From Bacillota bacterium (GTDB taxonomy: Bacteria; Bacillota; Clostridia; Saccharofermentanales; DTU023): 34,949 bases of DNA. This document shows, piece by piece, positions 7,578-16,246 of the stretch; positions within the stretch are counted from its first letter, which is position 1; the number at the start of each line of letters is the position of its first letter. Below the pieces are notes generated by a model. That model was not told the DNA's origin, did no database searches, and worked only from the letters and a program-made list of their open reading frames with translations. The DNA lies in assembly GCA_023622515.1 (NCBI GenBank), contig JAMNZB010000069.1, forward strand, positions 1 to 34,949. Reading direction: 5' to 3'. A program made the position numbers and the translations under genes.

Positions 7578-8192
7578 ATGAATATCTTCAACGGGAGACA
7601 AGGCAAAGCAGACTTTGCAAAAATCATTGACATGGCGGTAAGGGAAGGCTTTTCTGCTGCAGCCATTATCAAGAGCAACCAAATTATTTTTGATCCCTCT
7701 TTCCGCCCCTATTGCGAGGAAAACCTCTGTGGTCACTATGAGGCTAACTATTCTTGCCCGCCTCTCTGCGGCACGCCTGAAGAAATGAAGCAAAAGATCC
7801 TCAACTATGAAAAGGCCTTAGTCCTGCAAACGCTTTGGCCTATTCCGGATTTCCGAGACAACAACTTGATAAAATCCGCTAAGCAAAGTCATGTAGCCTA
7901 TTCTTTCAAGTTAATCGAGAAACTTGAAGAAGAAGGCTTCTCCGGGCTCCTGGTTGCCGCCTCCGGCTGCTCCTTATGTACTCCCTGTGCCATAAAGCAG
8001 GGCAAAGCTTGTCGCTTTCCGCAAAAACAATATTCCTGCATGTCCGCCTACTGCATTTATGTGAAAGATTTAGCTGAAAAATGCGGTATGGTTTACGATT
8101 ACAAGAAGGGACTTTTGCCCTTATTCGGTTTGTATGCCTTTCATGAAGTTCGAGGACGAAATAATCTGAAAAAAAGGAGAGGGATTGAGTAA
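7578..8192 (+). CDS. DUF2284 cysteine-rich metal-binding protein
   Basis: Function unknown; members of this family are annotated as predicted metal-binding proteins. The 204-residue soluble protein has two cysteine clusters. The first is Cys46, 51, 60 and 64 (CEENLC, then CPPLC). The second is Cys131, 134, 137, 145, 154 and 159 (CSLCTPC, then AC, SC and AYC). The CxxCxxC arrangement suits an Fe-S cluster or zinc. The ASGCSLCTPCA and MSAYC stretches are family signatures. AAGGTG lies 6 nt before the ATG. The stop overlaps the ATG of the corA-like gene (TAATG), so the two proteins are co-translated. A link between metal sensing or storage and Mg2+/divalent transport is inference from that coupling only. 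Confidence 0.85.
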   Translation: MNIFNGRQGKADFAKIIDMAVREGFSAAAIIKSNQIIFDPSFRPYCEENLCGHYEANYSCPPLCGTPEEMKQKILNYEKALVLQTLWPIPDFRDNNLIKSAKQSHVAYSFKLIEKLEEEGFSGLLVAASGCSLCTPCAIKQGKACRFPQKQYSCMSAYCIYVKDLAEKCGMVYDYKKGLLPLFGLYAFHEVRGRNNLKKRRGIE

Positions 8193-9109
8193 TGAAAATC
8201 TACGTTAACGGCAAAATGGTTAAAGACAAGCCGGAACCCGACAAAGACAACAGCAAAGAGATTGGGAAAACTTTATATGTCAGCAAAAGCGAAAGTAGAG
8301 AGAAAGCTTTAAGGAAGTTTGGTCTTCATGCCGGAGCAAAAATCAAGGATGTAAATTCCTGTTTTGAAAGCCACAAGGATTTTGACTACCTTTATCTCCA
8401 AATCCCTAGCGAAGATTTTAGGAATTTAAGCTCGGAACAAGTTGAAATCTATCTTACAGACAAGATAATACTCTTGTTTCACCAGGAAAAGTCCCCTCTT
8501 GTGGAAGCATGGCTTAAAAGCTTACTGGTGGCTGACGACAATATAGCTTGTTTTGTAGAAGTCATCATCAACCTCCTGGCCTTAATTAATAGCCGCCACC
8601 TGTCTTTACTGAATGCCATCGAAGACAAAATCACCGGTTTGGAAGATGCCTTAACAAAAGAAGAAGAGATGGATTATGTTGGGGAAATCAGCAACTTGCG
8701 AAAACAGCTCTTGGGCTTACGGCGTTATTATGAAAGCATGTTAGCCCTCATGGAAGATTTGGAAGAAAATCGCAATGGTTTACTCAGCGAAGATAGTCTC
8801 CGCCTGCTCCACTTCCAAATTCAAAAGCTGGAGCGCTCCTACCGCAACAGCTTAAATCTCCGGGACTATCTAACTCAAGTTAGAGAGTCCTATCAGGCCC
8901 TTTTAGACATCGAAGCAAACAAGGTAATGAAACTATTTACAGTGATTACCTCCATCTTCTTGCCCCTGACTCTCTTGGTCGGTTGGTATGGAATGAATAT
9001 ATACATGCCGGAGACGGCTTTCCGCTACACCTACCCTCTTGTCATCCTTGCTTCGCTTTTCATTGTGGTGGCTTTAGTCATCTATTTTAAGCGTAATCGC
9101 TGGTTTTAA
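8192..9109 (+). CDS. corA: CorA-family Mg2+/divalent cation channel
   Basis: Homopentameric membrane channel for Mg2+ or Co2+ uptake. The 305-residue protein has a long soluble cytosolic domain rich in helices (about 1-245, including coiled-coil stretches such as ISNLRKQLLGLRRYYESM). Two C-terminal TM segments follow (about 247-266 and 281-299), with the selectivity motif YGMN at 266-269 at the end of TM1, then a basic tail KRNRWF. This is the complete CorA layout. It is translated in overlap with the DUF2284 gene (TAATG). It is the last gene on the plus strand before the convergent helicase; a hairpin at 9186-9226 separates them. Confidence 0.92.
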   Translation: MKIYVNGKMVKDKPEPDKDNSKEIGKTLYVSKSESREKALRKFGLHAGAKIKDVNSCFESHKDFDYLYLQIPSEDFRNLSSEQVEIYLTDKIILLFHQEKSPLVEAWLKSLLVADDNIACFVEVIINLLALINSRHLSLLNAIEDKITGLEDALTKEEEMDYVGEISNLRKQLLGLRRYYESMLALMEDLEENRNGLLSEDSLRLLHFQIQKLERSYRNSLNLRDYLTQVRESYQALLDIEANKVMKLFTVITSIFLPLTLLVGWYGMNIYMPETAFRYTYPLVILASLFIVVALVIYFKRNRWF

Positions 9110-9185
9110 CCCGGCTTAACCGGATTTGCTTTAGGCTTGTACAAGATAACAAACTGTAAGAGTGGATAAACTTGCAGTCTGTCTA

Positions 9186-9226
9186 CCCTTCATCTAGGCC
9201 TGACCATTAAGGCCGGGAATGAAGGG
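9186..9226. terminator. Long hairpin between corA and helicase 3' ends
   Basis: CCCTTCAT (9186-9193) pairs perfectly with ATGAAGGG (9219-9226), with an inner GGCCT/AGGCC pairing inside. It lies where two convergent genes meet and covers the helicase stop codon. No T-run follows on either strand, so it is a hairpin suited to slowing both polymerases rather than a canonical terminator. Confidence 0.5.
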
Positions 9227-11200
9227 ACTTGGCTCACCGGAATAAAGGATATGTAATTCATGCAATGCTCGTGTACAAGCTACATAGAGCAATTTCTTTT
9301 CCCGCTCGGTACAATAGGCCTTTGCCGAGGCATTGAGGAGCAAGACAGCATCAAACTCAAGTCCCTTTGCCATCCGGACATCAAGTACGAAGAGCTCCCA
9401 GGCTTCTTGCCGGGTATGGTCAGCATTCGGACTTGACCAAGGAAAGTGATCCATCTCCAATAAAACCTCTTGCTTCTTCTCCCCGAAATGCCTGTTTTCT
9501 GACCCGGCCGTCTCCCTGTCTTCCTTTGATGCGGGAGCTTCGGCAGCCGGAGGAAGTTTGCCGAAAAGTCGTCCCATCCCGTAATAAAAGGCTTTTTGTT
9601 CGGCCAGTTGGCGACAGAGTATGGCAATCCGACGGGCTCCACGCTCATAAAAACCGCAAATAATTTCAAAGGCACGCTTTACATGCTCTTCCGGACTTTT
9701 TACGTCTTCTATTTTGACCCTTTCACCAAAACGGGCAAAGGGAATAAGCTCTTCATCATCAATAATCTTTTTGGCAAAGTCCATAATTTCAAAAGTTGAG
9801 CGGTAAGTTGTTTTCAGTTCAAACACCTTGTCCGTACTAATGCCGTATGTTGCTGATAGATTGGCGATATAATTTTCCGGTAAATCAAAGCGGATAGCCT
9901 GGCCGGTGTCGGCAAACAAATTAAAGGGACAGTCATATAAGTCTTTTAAGATACGATGTTCAATAGGCAACAGGTCTTGCGCTTCGTCAACGAGAACATA
10001 ATAATACTGTTTCGTATTTTTAGCTTTTCGCAGCCTTTGGGCTATTCTTGCCAGTATAGCCAAGTCTACCCGGTCGAGACGACGGTAGAGAGCACTTTCG
10101 CATAAAGCAGGAAGGCTTGAGGATAATTCAGGAGAGACCAAAAACTCAGAATAATAGGCACGTATATCCGGAGTTTCAAACCGGGCTGCTGCCTTTTTTT
10201 TCCTTGCCACGAAGCGGTCAACCGCCTGAATCAACAATTCGCCGGAGGCTAGCTTGAGGCGGTCTTCGCCGGCTTCATCATAGCTGAAGCCGGCCAAATA
10301 AAGACTTCTTTCCCCAAGCAGCTCCTGCTCTATATCCATAATCGTAGCAAAGTTCAGGGTCTCCTCCCCTAAAGCCGGCATAACGGACATAACGTATTCC
10401 CCAAAAATATGGTTTGGCCCCACAAAAAGAATACGGTTTGCCGCAAATCTTTGCTGATACAAAAGCCAGGCAGCCCGATGGAGGGCAATCGATGTTTTCC
10501 CGGAGCCGGCAACACCGAGTAAAAGCAGGGAATCATGTTCAGGAATACGAATAATCTTATTCTGCTGCCTTTGAATTGTTGCCACAATATCACGCATTTC
10601 TCCACTGGAGGGCCTGGCCAGTAACTCTCGTAAAAAACGATCACTAACCCCGTCATCATATTCTTCGAGGGCTAGCAATTCGCCCTTATTGATAGAAAGA
10701 AGTTTCTTGTCAAATAAGTGGCCTTTTATTTTCCCCCTTGGCCCATCTATGTAGACTTCTCCCGGTTCAGCTTCGTAGTAGAGAGAGGCCAGAGGGCTGC
10801 GCCAATCAAGAACAAGGCTCTCGCAAGTTTCCGCATCATACAGACTGCGGAGACCGATATAGTAGTCCTCACCTTCTTCACCCTCGTAGGCAAAGTTGAT
10901 TTTGCCGAAATAGGGCCTATTCTTTAACATCTGATAATCTTTAATTTGTTTTTTAGCGCTTTCTTTTTCGCCGTGGACAAGTCGCAAAGCTTGCTGCACC
11001 AAAGCATTATCCGCCTGATTAACCCCATCCTTTAGATCCAGTCGCTCTTCCCAAGCTGCAGACTTCAATTCTATTTCCTGTTCTTCCAGGACCAATAATT
11101 TATTCTTTAAACGCAGAATTTCCTCGTCTAACCATTCTTTGATTTTGCGCAAATATTCTTTCTCCTCTAAGAATATTTGCTCTTTAAACTCTTCTTCCAT
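9194..11200 (-). CDS. helD: HelD-like superfamily 1 helicase
   Basis: UvrD/Rep-superfamily ATPase of the HelD type; known members bind RNA polymerase and release stalled or inactive complexes. The 668-residue protein opens with a charged antiparallel coiled coil (about 1-95), the RNA-polymerase-probing arm in characterised HelD. A HelD-specific region with LVLDWRSPLASLYYEA (about 129-143) follows. Walker A is GVAGSGKTS (229-237), Walker B VLVDEAQD (402-409), then TYRSTFEI (motif IV region) and late helicase motifs AKGLEFDAVLL and LYVACTRALHEL. Start: an upstream frame extension to 11284 is rejected because it crosses the promoter; AAGGAG lies 7 nt before the ATG at 11200. It sits alone, convergent with corA. 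About 60 residues after RLFGKLPP look low in conservation and may be a lineage insert. Confidence 0.88.
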   Translation of the reverse strand: MEEEFKEQIFLEEKEYLRKIKEWLDEEILRLKNKLLVLEEQEIELKSAAWEERLDLKDGVNQADNALVQQALRLVHGEKESAKKQIKDYQMLKNRPYFGKINFAYEGEEGEDYYIGLRSLYDAETCESLVLDWRSPLASLYYEAEPGEVYIDGPRGKIKGHLFDKKLLSINKGELLALEEYDDGVSDRFLRELLARPSSGEMRDIVATIQRQQNKIIRIPEHDSLLLLGVAGSGKTSIALHRAAWLLYQQRFAANRILFVGPNHIFGEYVMSVMPALGEETLNFATIMDIEQELLGERSLYLAGFSYDEAGEDRLKLASGELLIQAVDRFVARKKKAAARFETPDIRAYYSEFLVSPELSSSLPALCESALYRRLDRVDLAILARIAQRLRKAKNTKQYYYVLVDEAQDLLPIEHRILKDLYDCPFNLFADTGQAIRFDLPENYIANLSATYGISTDKVFELKTTYRSTFEIMDFAKKIIDDEELIPFARFGERVKIEDVKSPEEHVKRAFEIICGFYERGARRIAILCRQLAEQKAFYYGMGRLFGKLPPAAEAPASKEDRETAGSENRHFGEKKQEVLLEMDHFPWSSPNADHTRQEAWELFVLDVRMAKGLEFDAVLLLNASAKAYCTEREKKLLYVACTRALHELHILYSGEPSPFIPGLNGQA

Positions 11201-11263
11201 TAGCCGGCTCCTTGCTTGTGTAATACTGTTTTTATTCCAAATTGTATAAAATCCTATCTTTAT

Positions 11264-11292
11264 ATTATACGTAGCTTTCTGCATACAAGCAA
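11264..11292 (-). promoter_or_regulatory. Promoter of the HelD-like gene
   Basis: On the minus strand, TTGCTT (11292-11287) and a perfect TATAAT (11269-11264) are separated by 17 bp. Transcription would start near 11257, about 57 nt before the chosen ATG at 11200. Confidence 0.75.
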
Positions 11293-11413
11293 AAATATAT
11301 CCTAATCTTTTGCCATCAGGCTTTCACTATGCCTCTAACCCCTTCTACCGACATGCTTCCGGGGAAAAAATACAAGGCCATCTGTTTTTATTCCAGGCTA
11401 AGCAGACTTCTCG

Positions 11414-11432
11414 TATAATCTTCTTGTATAAT
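11414..11432 (+). promoter_or_regulatory. Tandem -10 elements before the DUF2079 gene
   Basis: Two perfect TATAAT hexamers occur 13 bp apart (11414-11419 and 11427-11432). No good -35 is visible at the right distance from either. They lie 53-71 nt upstream of the chosen GTG start and argue against the earlier GTG at 11446, which would leave almost no leader. Confidence 0.45.
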
Positions 11433-11484
11433 ATAGTCGTTTACAGTGAATAAGAGGGCAAGAAAAGAAAGGGGCTGCGTTTTC

Positions 11485-13683
11485 GTGTCTCTAGACAAGG
11501 TCGGACTACAAGTGAATAGATGGAAAGCTGATTTCGCCTACTTTGCCGTTTCATCTTTTGTTCTGACAAGTCTTTTTAGCCTTCTTTTTTTTGCGGATAA
11601 AGAAGACATTTTTGCCCCTGCCGCTATTGGGGGACATGTCCTCCCGCTGCAAATTTTTCTTTTCACCCTCTTTTTGGCCGGTCATATTGTTGCCTCGAAC
11701 AAACTGCAAAATATTACTTTTTGGCCATATACTGCTTGCACGGCAAGCATTTATATTCTTGTACTGGGTCTTCACAGCACATCGGCAACACTTTCCCTGG
11801 GGCTTGCCGTCCTGCACTTTGTCTTACTTTGGAGTATTCGTAAAGACAGGAGTTCTGCCTTTTTCCCGGTTTTACTTACGGCGCTTAGTTTCGTGATAAC
11901 ACTAAGTTGTACCATTCTTCAGCTATTCCGCCAAAAAGAAGCCTTGCTAGAGCAGTATCCCCCATTTTCCCACTTGCCTCTGCGGCTACTCCTCCTTTTC
12001 ATTTTGTCTCTGATTTTTGCCCTCTTTCTCGAAAAGGCTAAGCGCTATAGGCAAAAAAAACTCTTACAAAGCAACAAGCCACACCCCCTTGTCGATAAGC
12101 TCCCCCTCTTATTGGCTGTTGCCCTGATTCTCTTCGCCTTGTACCTTGCCCTTTACCTCATGGGCAAGGTCATGCTGCACCGGATTTGGAGTTTTTCTAC
12201 ACCGACATTTGATTTTGGACTTTTCAATCAAATGTTTGAGTATATGAAAGAGACGGGAAAGCCCCTAACTACACTGGAACGTGATGGTTTGTACTCACAC
12301 TTTCATGTCCATTTTTCCCCGATTTATTATGTACTTCTGCCCTTTTACCTGCTATCCCCGAGGCCTGAAAGCTTGCAAATACTCCAACTGATTATCGTTG
12401 TATCCGGCCTGCTGCCTCTTTATCTGCTTTGCAGAAAATGTTCCCTTTCGACTGTGCAAAGCGCATTTTTCGGGGCCATTTACCTGCTGCAACCGGGCGT
12501 TCTCCTGTCAAGTTTTTACGATTTACATGAGAATTGTTTCCTTGCCCCCCTAGTCTTATGGATCTTCTATGCTATGTTTACAAGAAGACCTCTTTTGCTT
12601 GTTTGCTCCTCTTTCTTGCTATTGCTTGTTAAAGAAGATGCCGCCCTTTACCTTGTATCAGCCGCTTTATTTTTATTCTTCTCCCCTTACTTCTCACCCC
12701 CTTATTCATCGAGTCTAAGTACAGATCAGGGTTCGCTTGAGAAAAAAGAAAAGTTTAAGCTTTTCCATAAAGACATTTTCGCCCTTGCTCTTACCCTCTT
12801 TGCAGTGCTTTTCTTTATTCTTGTTTTTCGTTATATAGATATCCAAGGGGATGGCATCATGACCTACCGCTTTGCCTCACTAATCCAATATGAAACAGAT
12901 GGAATTCTAGGTATCATCCGCAGCATTTTCCAAAATCCGGCCAATTTACTGGCCCTTATCTTCCATGACAACAAGTTGGAATATCTTATGATATTTTCCT
13001 TAGGGACCGGCTTTCTTCCTTTTTTCCAGAAGCACAAGAGCAGCTATCTTTTATTTTTACCCCTGCTTGTTATGAATCTCGCCACCAACTACCGCTACCA
13101 GTACCACATTATGTTTCAGTACGGCTACGGCAGCCATACTTTTTTAGTCATTGCCCTTCTCCTCTCCTTTTTATCCGTCAAGGAGAAGCCGTTAGGTCAA
13201 GACCCTGTAACTACAGGAAAAAGGAGGGGAGTAAGAAGCTGCATCCCGGCTTACCTGCCTAGTATTTTAGTCTGCCTGGCTTTTCTGAGTTCAAGCTTTA
13301 TCAGCTACGACTATATCGAGAGCAACCGGGTCTATCAGGAAATGTTCGAGAGAAATCGGGCCTATTATCTTGACTTGCGAAAAGAACTTGATAGCCTCCC
13401 ACGTGATAAAATAATTGCCACAAATACTTTTTTCACGACCGTCCTAGCCGATGTTCCCGAGTTATACGACTTTGAATATAATCCTAGCATCAGAGAAGGA
13501 CGGCAGGTGGATTTATTGGTTTTAGGCCGCCGGAATCCGCGCGAGTCGGAAAAAGAAATAGCCTCTATCTTTCTCAATAGAGGCTACAGCTATTCTGAAC
13601 AATATTCTTCGGAATATCTCTATGTTCTGGAATTTAATGAATCTGCACCAAAGGCACCCGGCAAAAGATCTACCATAGACTGA
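11485..13683 (+). CDS. DUF2079 polytopic membrane protein
   Basis: Function unknown. Family members are large multi-span proteins that look like the membrane part of GT-C glycosyltransferases, but no activity is established. The ~732-residue protein has roughly 14 hydrophobic segments. The family core is FDFGLFNQMFEYM, then SHFHVHFSPIYYVLLPFYLL and FYDLHENCFLAPLVLW in the middle, and a soluble C-terminal domain after about residue 620. Acidic and histidine residues on the first outer loop (FDFG, HFHVHFS) are where GT-C enzymes place catalytic residues; this is inference. Start: GTG at 11485 follows AAGAAAGGGG by 10 nt; a GTG at 11446 has no ribosome binding site. The last 64 bp overlap the convergent cdd gene. 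Confidence 0.8.
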   Translation: MSLDKVGLQVNRWKADFAYFAVSSFVLTSLFSLLFFADKEDIFAPAAIGGHVLPLQIFLFTLFLAGHIVASNKLQNITFWPYTACTASIYILVLGLHSTSATLSLGLAVLHFVLLWSIRKDRSSAFFPVLLTALSFVITLSCTILQLFRQKEALLEQYPPFSHLPLRLLLLFILSLIFALFLEKAKRYRQKKLLQSNKPHPLVDKLPLLLAVALILFALYLALYLMGKVMLHRIWSFSTPTFDFGLFNQMFEYMKETGKPLTTLERDGLYSHFHVHFSPIYYVLLPFYLLSPRPESLQILQLIIVVSGLLPLYLLCRKCSLSTVQSAFFGAIYLLQPGVLLSSFYDLHENCFLAPLVLWIFYAMFTRRPLLLVCSSFLLLLVKEDAALYLVSAALFLFFSPYFSPPYSSSLSTDQGSLEKKEKFKLFHKDIFALALTLFAVLFFILVFRYIDIQGDGIMTYRFASLIQYETDGILGIIRSIFQNPANLLALIFHDNKLEYLMIFSLGTGFLPFFQKHKSSYLLFLPLLVMNLATNYRYQYHIMFQYGYGSHTFLVIALLLSFLSVKEKPLGQDPVTTGKRRGVRSCIPAYLPSILVCLAFLSSSFISYDYIESNRVYQEMFERNRAYYLDLRKELDSLPRDKIIATNTFFTTVLADVPELYDFEYNPSIREGRQVDLLVLGRRNPRESEKEIASIFLNRGYSYSEQYSSEYLYVLEFNESAPKAPGKRSTID

Positions 13684-14033
13684 AGAAGAACTTCGCCATC
13701 CGGACGCAAGGCAAGTAAGAGAAAATCATCAGCGGCAAATTCCGAAATAACCTGACGGCAAATCCCGCAAGGACGAGCAAATTCCGCTGCATCTGTTACA
13801 ACAGCCAAAGCGTGTATTTTACGTACTCCGGTTGAAACGGCCTTTAAAACAGCCACCTGTTCTGCACAAACTGTGGCTCCATAGCTTGAATTTTCAATAT
13901 TACAACCTGTATAGATTTGCCCGTCATCGGCAAGCACAGCTGCCCCAACCCGAAATTTTGAATAGGGAACATAAGCTAATGCTTGTGCATTGAAAGCAGC
14001 ATTTTTTAAAATTTCCTGCTGTTTTTCCGTCAT
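13620..14033 (-). CDS. cdd: Cytidine deaminase
   Basis: Deaminates cytidine and deoxycytidine to uridine and deoxyuridine in pyrimidine salvage. The 137-residue protein has the homotetrameric short-form signature: TVCAEQVAVLKA, where Cys56 ligates zinc and Glu58 is the proton shuttle, and PCGICRQV, with Cys89 and Cys92 as the other zinc ligands. N-terminal YVPYSKFRVGAAVLADDG and GCNIENSSYG are the substrate-binding stretches. The protein proper ends near LLPGAF; a further ~11 residues are an extra tail that lies inside the overlap with the DUF2079 gene. AAGGAG precedes the ATG. It is 33 bp downstream of the acidic coiled-coil gene and probably in one transcript with it. Confidence 0.97.
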   Translation of the reverse strand: MTEKQQEILKNAAFNAQALAYVPYSKFRVGAAVLADDGQIYTGCNIENSSYGATVCAEQVAVLKAVSTGVRKIHALAVVTDAAEFARPCGICRQVISEFAADDFLLLALRPDGEVLLQSMVDLLPGAFGADSLNSRT

Positions 14034-14066
14034 TGCTGTCTTTCTCCTTAGCGGTTGAGTCGAAGG

Positions 14067-14501
14067 CTATAGCTCATCTTCAAAGTCCTCATCAAACTCT
14101 TCATCGTCAAATTCTGCATCCTTCTCGTCAAAAGCTTCCTCTTCTTCCTCTTCCTCTTCAACTTCTTCTAAAAATTGCTTGAGCCAGGTAATTCTCGCCG
14201 CATAGTCCTGGGCAAGATGCTCCAGTTCTGCCTTTAAATCAGGGTCTTCGCAATGCTCCACGTTAAAATTAAAGAGCAGGCGCTCGGACTCCTTTGTTTC
14301 GGCAAGAGCAGCCTGCTGCCTGGCACGAAGTCCGGTCTTCGCTACTTCTTCCTCAAGTAAGTCGCGTAAGTTTTCAGGCTCCTTGCCCTCTGTATCTTTA
14401 ATGAGATTCTGACGCATCTCACGTTCTTCTTTAACGAGTGCACGCCAATTTTTATAGGCAACTCGATACCTTTCCACTAAGGCTAGCAATGCTTCATTCA
14501 T
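14067..14501 (-). CDS. Acidic coiled-coil protein, function unknown
   Basis: I do not recognise a family. The 144-residue protein has no signal peptide or TM segment. Residues 1-105 are predicted helical with many charged residues (heptad-like LVERYRVAYKNWRALVKEER, then LAQDYAARITWLKQFL). The final ~35 residues are almost purely acidic: nine or more consecutive Glu, then alternating Asp/Glu/Phe (FDDEEFDEDFEDEL). Such tails occur on chaperones and nucleic-acid mimics, and on the RNA polymerase delta subunit, but the helical part does not match RpoE. GGGAGGT precedes the ATG. It is the first gene of a probable operon with cdd. Confidence 0.7.
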   Translation of the reverse strand: MNEALLALVERYRVAYKNWRALVKEEREMRQNLIKDTEGKEPENLRDLLEEEVAKTGLRARQQAALAETKESERLLFNFNVEHCEDPDLKAELEHLAQDYAARITWLKQFLEEVEEEEEEEEAFDEKDAEFDDEEFDEDFEDEL

Positions 14502-14848
14502 GTAAACCTCCCTATTTGTTAGGCACTGACCTTTTTATTTATACTCTTCACTTTACTCTACATTTAACAGCTTGGCTGCTTAAAATTTTTCTACTTCAAA
14601 TCTGCCTTGTTATCAAACCTCTATTTTGCACCCTTCAGTATACCACAGGATACTATTTGTGCTATATGCCCGGGGCAACATTCGCAGCTCTACTTACCGC
14701 TCACTTAAGTTAGTTTGTGCTATAATTTTATACACTTAAAGAAATTTTACTTGAAATTATACTATCTTGGTTTATCTGCTCATAAAGGATAGAATAGTAT
14801 TGTATTTCAAAAATTTTAGGAAAGTAAAGGAATTATTGGAGGTACTTT
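14502..14848 (+). promoter_or_regulatory. Intergenic promoter region before the sugar-binding protein gene
   Basis: This is a 347-bp divergent gap. Two plus-strand promoter candidates are visible. One is an extended -10, TGCTATAAT (14718-14726), without a -35. The other is TTGGTT (14767-14772) with TAGAAT (14790-14795) and a 17-bp spacer. An 11-base direct repeat TTTGTGCTATA occurs at 14656-14666 and 14714-14724, the second copy overlapping the extended -10. I see no catabolite-repression (cre) site. GGAGGT precedes the ATG at 14849. Confidence 0.5.
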
Positions 14849-16192
14849 ATGAAAAAATTACTAAGTGTATTACTTGTATTTATGCTCAGCTTGAACCTCT
14901 TGCCTTTTTTCGGGCAAGTTGTAAGAGCTGAAGAAGAAGCCCTGCGCGGTGAGTTAACCGTTCAAGCAGAAGAAGCCTGGTTGGAATATTATGAGGCAGC
15001 AGCCCAAAGAATCATGGACGCTAATCCGGACGCTAAGATTACCCTTATCGAAGTAGGTTCCTTCGACCACTTGGAAACTCTTGATAATACAGATGCCGGA
15101 AACCCTGATGTTGCCGATGTTTTTGCTATTCCCGCAGACCGTATCTATGGTTTGACCAATTCAGAAGCCTTAGGCGCACTTGATGTAGAAAAGATTGCTG
15201 AAAAAGTAGGCGGGTGGGAAGACTTTGAGGCCTATAATGAAGGAATTGGCGGCAATTTCAAGATTGGTGAAGAATACTTCGCCTTCCCTTTCAATATTGA
15301 AACCCTGATTGTTTTTGTCAATACGGCCAACGCAGAAGCTAATGACATTGACATTGAAGACCCCGTTGAATTAACTGATGTTGAAGATGCCGCAACCATT
15401 TTACTGCCTTTCTTTGACGCCTGGTATGGTGTTGCTGCAACCAACTCCGCAGAAATTGAACTGCTGGGCCGTGAAAAAGAAGACGATGCGGAAGAGTGGG
15501 AATTATTCAGCCATATGACCGAAGACTGGGAAGACTTATCTGAGGAAAAGCAAGCTTTCTTCACCGCCTTGTTTGATTATTGGAAATTAAACTTTGATGC
15601 CAATACAACCCTTTTCGACCCCGAAGCCGGTTGGGGCTATATTGACGAGACCTTTACTTCCGGAAATAAAGGTGTTTTCCGCTTGGGTGGCCCCTGGGAT
15701 ACAGCAAGTATTTCCGAACAAGCCGGTGATGGTGAAGACTTAGCCATCCTGCCGATTACCAACATTACCATCAATGAAAAACCTCTTCTCCACTGGCAAG
15801 GTGGCTGGGGGCTTACGATCAACTCTCGTATCGAAGGTGATGATGATAAAATGGCTCTTGCCGAGGCTATGATTGCCGAAATAGTCAACACCGATTACGC
15901 CATTGATTTGTTTACCGCAACGGGTAAAGTATTAGAAAATGTTTCTGTTGAGGTCTATACCGAATCTGACGAACTTTCCGATGTTGATAAAAAAGTTATT
16001 GCCGCTACCCTTGAGTCCTATGCCGATGCACCTGCCCGTCCCCTTTTCAATGAGTGGGGCCGTGTTTGGGATACCTGGAAGAATGGTATTCTCTCCTGGA
16101 ATTCAGTAAAACCTGAGAATCCGGAAGAAGCCTATAATGAACTTAAGGCCAGCTTTGATGCCATGATGGAAACCCTGGCAACAGAAGAATAA
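14849..16192 (+). CDS. Sugar ABC transporter substrate-binding protein (MalE-like)
   Basis: Extracellular binding protein for an oligosaccharide, feeding the permeases encoded downstream. The 447-residue precursor has a Sec signal peptide with likely cleavage after VVRA (residue 27). There is no lipobox cysteine, which is unusual for a binding protein in a monoderm. The mature part has the family 1 layout: GELTVQAEEAWLEYYEAAAQRI, a hinge-region GEEYFAFPFNIETLIVFVN, and HWQGGWGLTINS near 312-323, the equivalent of the MalE GGWGL binding-site strand. A hairpin follows the stop codon and should reduce expression of the membrane genes relative to this one. The sugar is not identifiable; maltose/maltodextrin-like is only a guess from the family. 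Confidence 0.88.
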   Translation: MKKLLSVLLVFMLSLNLLPFFGQVVRAEEEALRGELTVQAEEAWLEYYEAAAQRIMDANPDAKITLIEVGSFDHLETLDNTDAGNPDVADVFAIPADRIYGLTNSEALGALDVEKIAEKVGGWEDFEAYNEGIGGNFKIGEEYFAFPFNIETLIVFVNTANAEANDIDIEDPVELTDVEDAATILLPFFDAWYGVAATNSAEIELLGREKEDDAEEWELFSHMTEDWEDLSEEKQAFFTALFDYWKLNFDANTTLFDPEAGWGYIDETFTSGNKGVFRLGGPWDTASISEQAGDGEDLAILPITNITINEKPLLHWQGGWGLTINSRIEGDDDKMALAEAMIAEIVNTDYAIDLFTATGKVLENVSVEVYTESDELSDVDKKVIAATLESYADAPARPLFNEWGRVWDTWKNGILSWNSVKPENPEEAYNELKASFDAMMETLATEE

Positions 16193-16208
16193 TGATTGAC
16201 AGATAAAC

Positions 16209-16242
16209 AAAAGGCTCCCCTCCAGGGAGCCTTTTGCTTTTT
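16209..16242 (+). terminator. Attenuating hairpin after the binding-protein gene
   Basis: An 11-bp perfect stem, AAAAGGCTCCC (16209-16219) with GGGAGCCTTTT (16225-16235), closes a 5-nt loop and is followed by GCTTTTT. It lies between the binding-protein gene and the rest of the importer operon. Partial termination and 3'-end protection would give high binding protein and low permease, a known arrangement in such operons. Confidence 0.85.
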
Positions 16243-16246
16243 CAAA

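Noticed and set aside
11201-11284. N-terminal extension of the HelD-like frame to 11284
   Set aside because: It lies across the -10 of a good promoter (11264-11292), so it would not be in the transcript; AAGGAG precedes the ATG at 11200.
11446-11484. GTG at 11446 as start of the DUF2079 gene
   Set aside because: No ribosome binding site, and only 13 nt after a -10 hexamer; GTG at 11485 follows AAGAAAGGGG.
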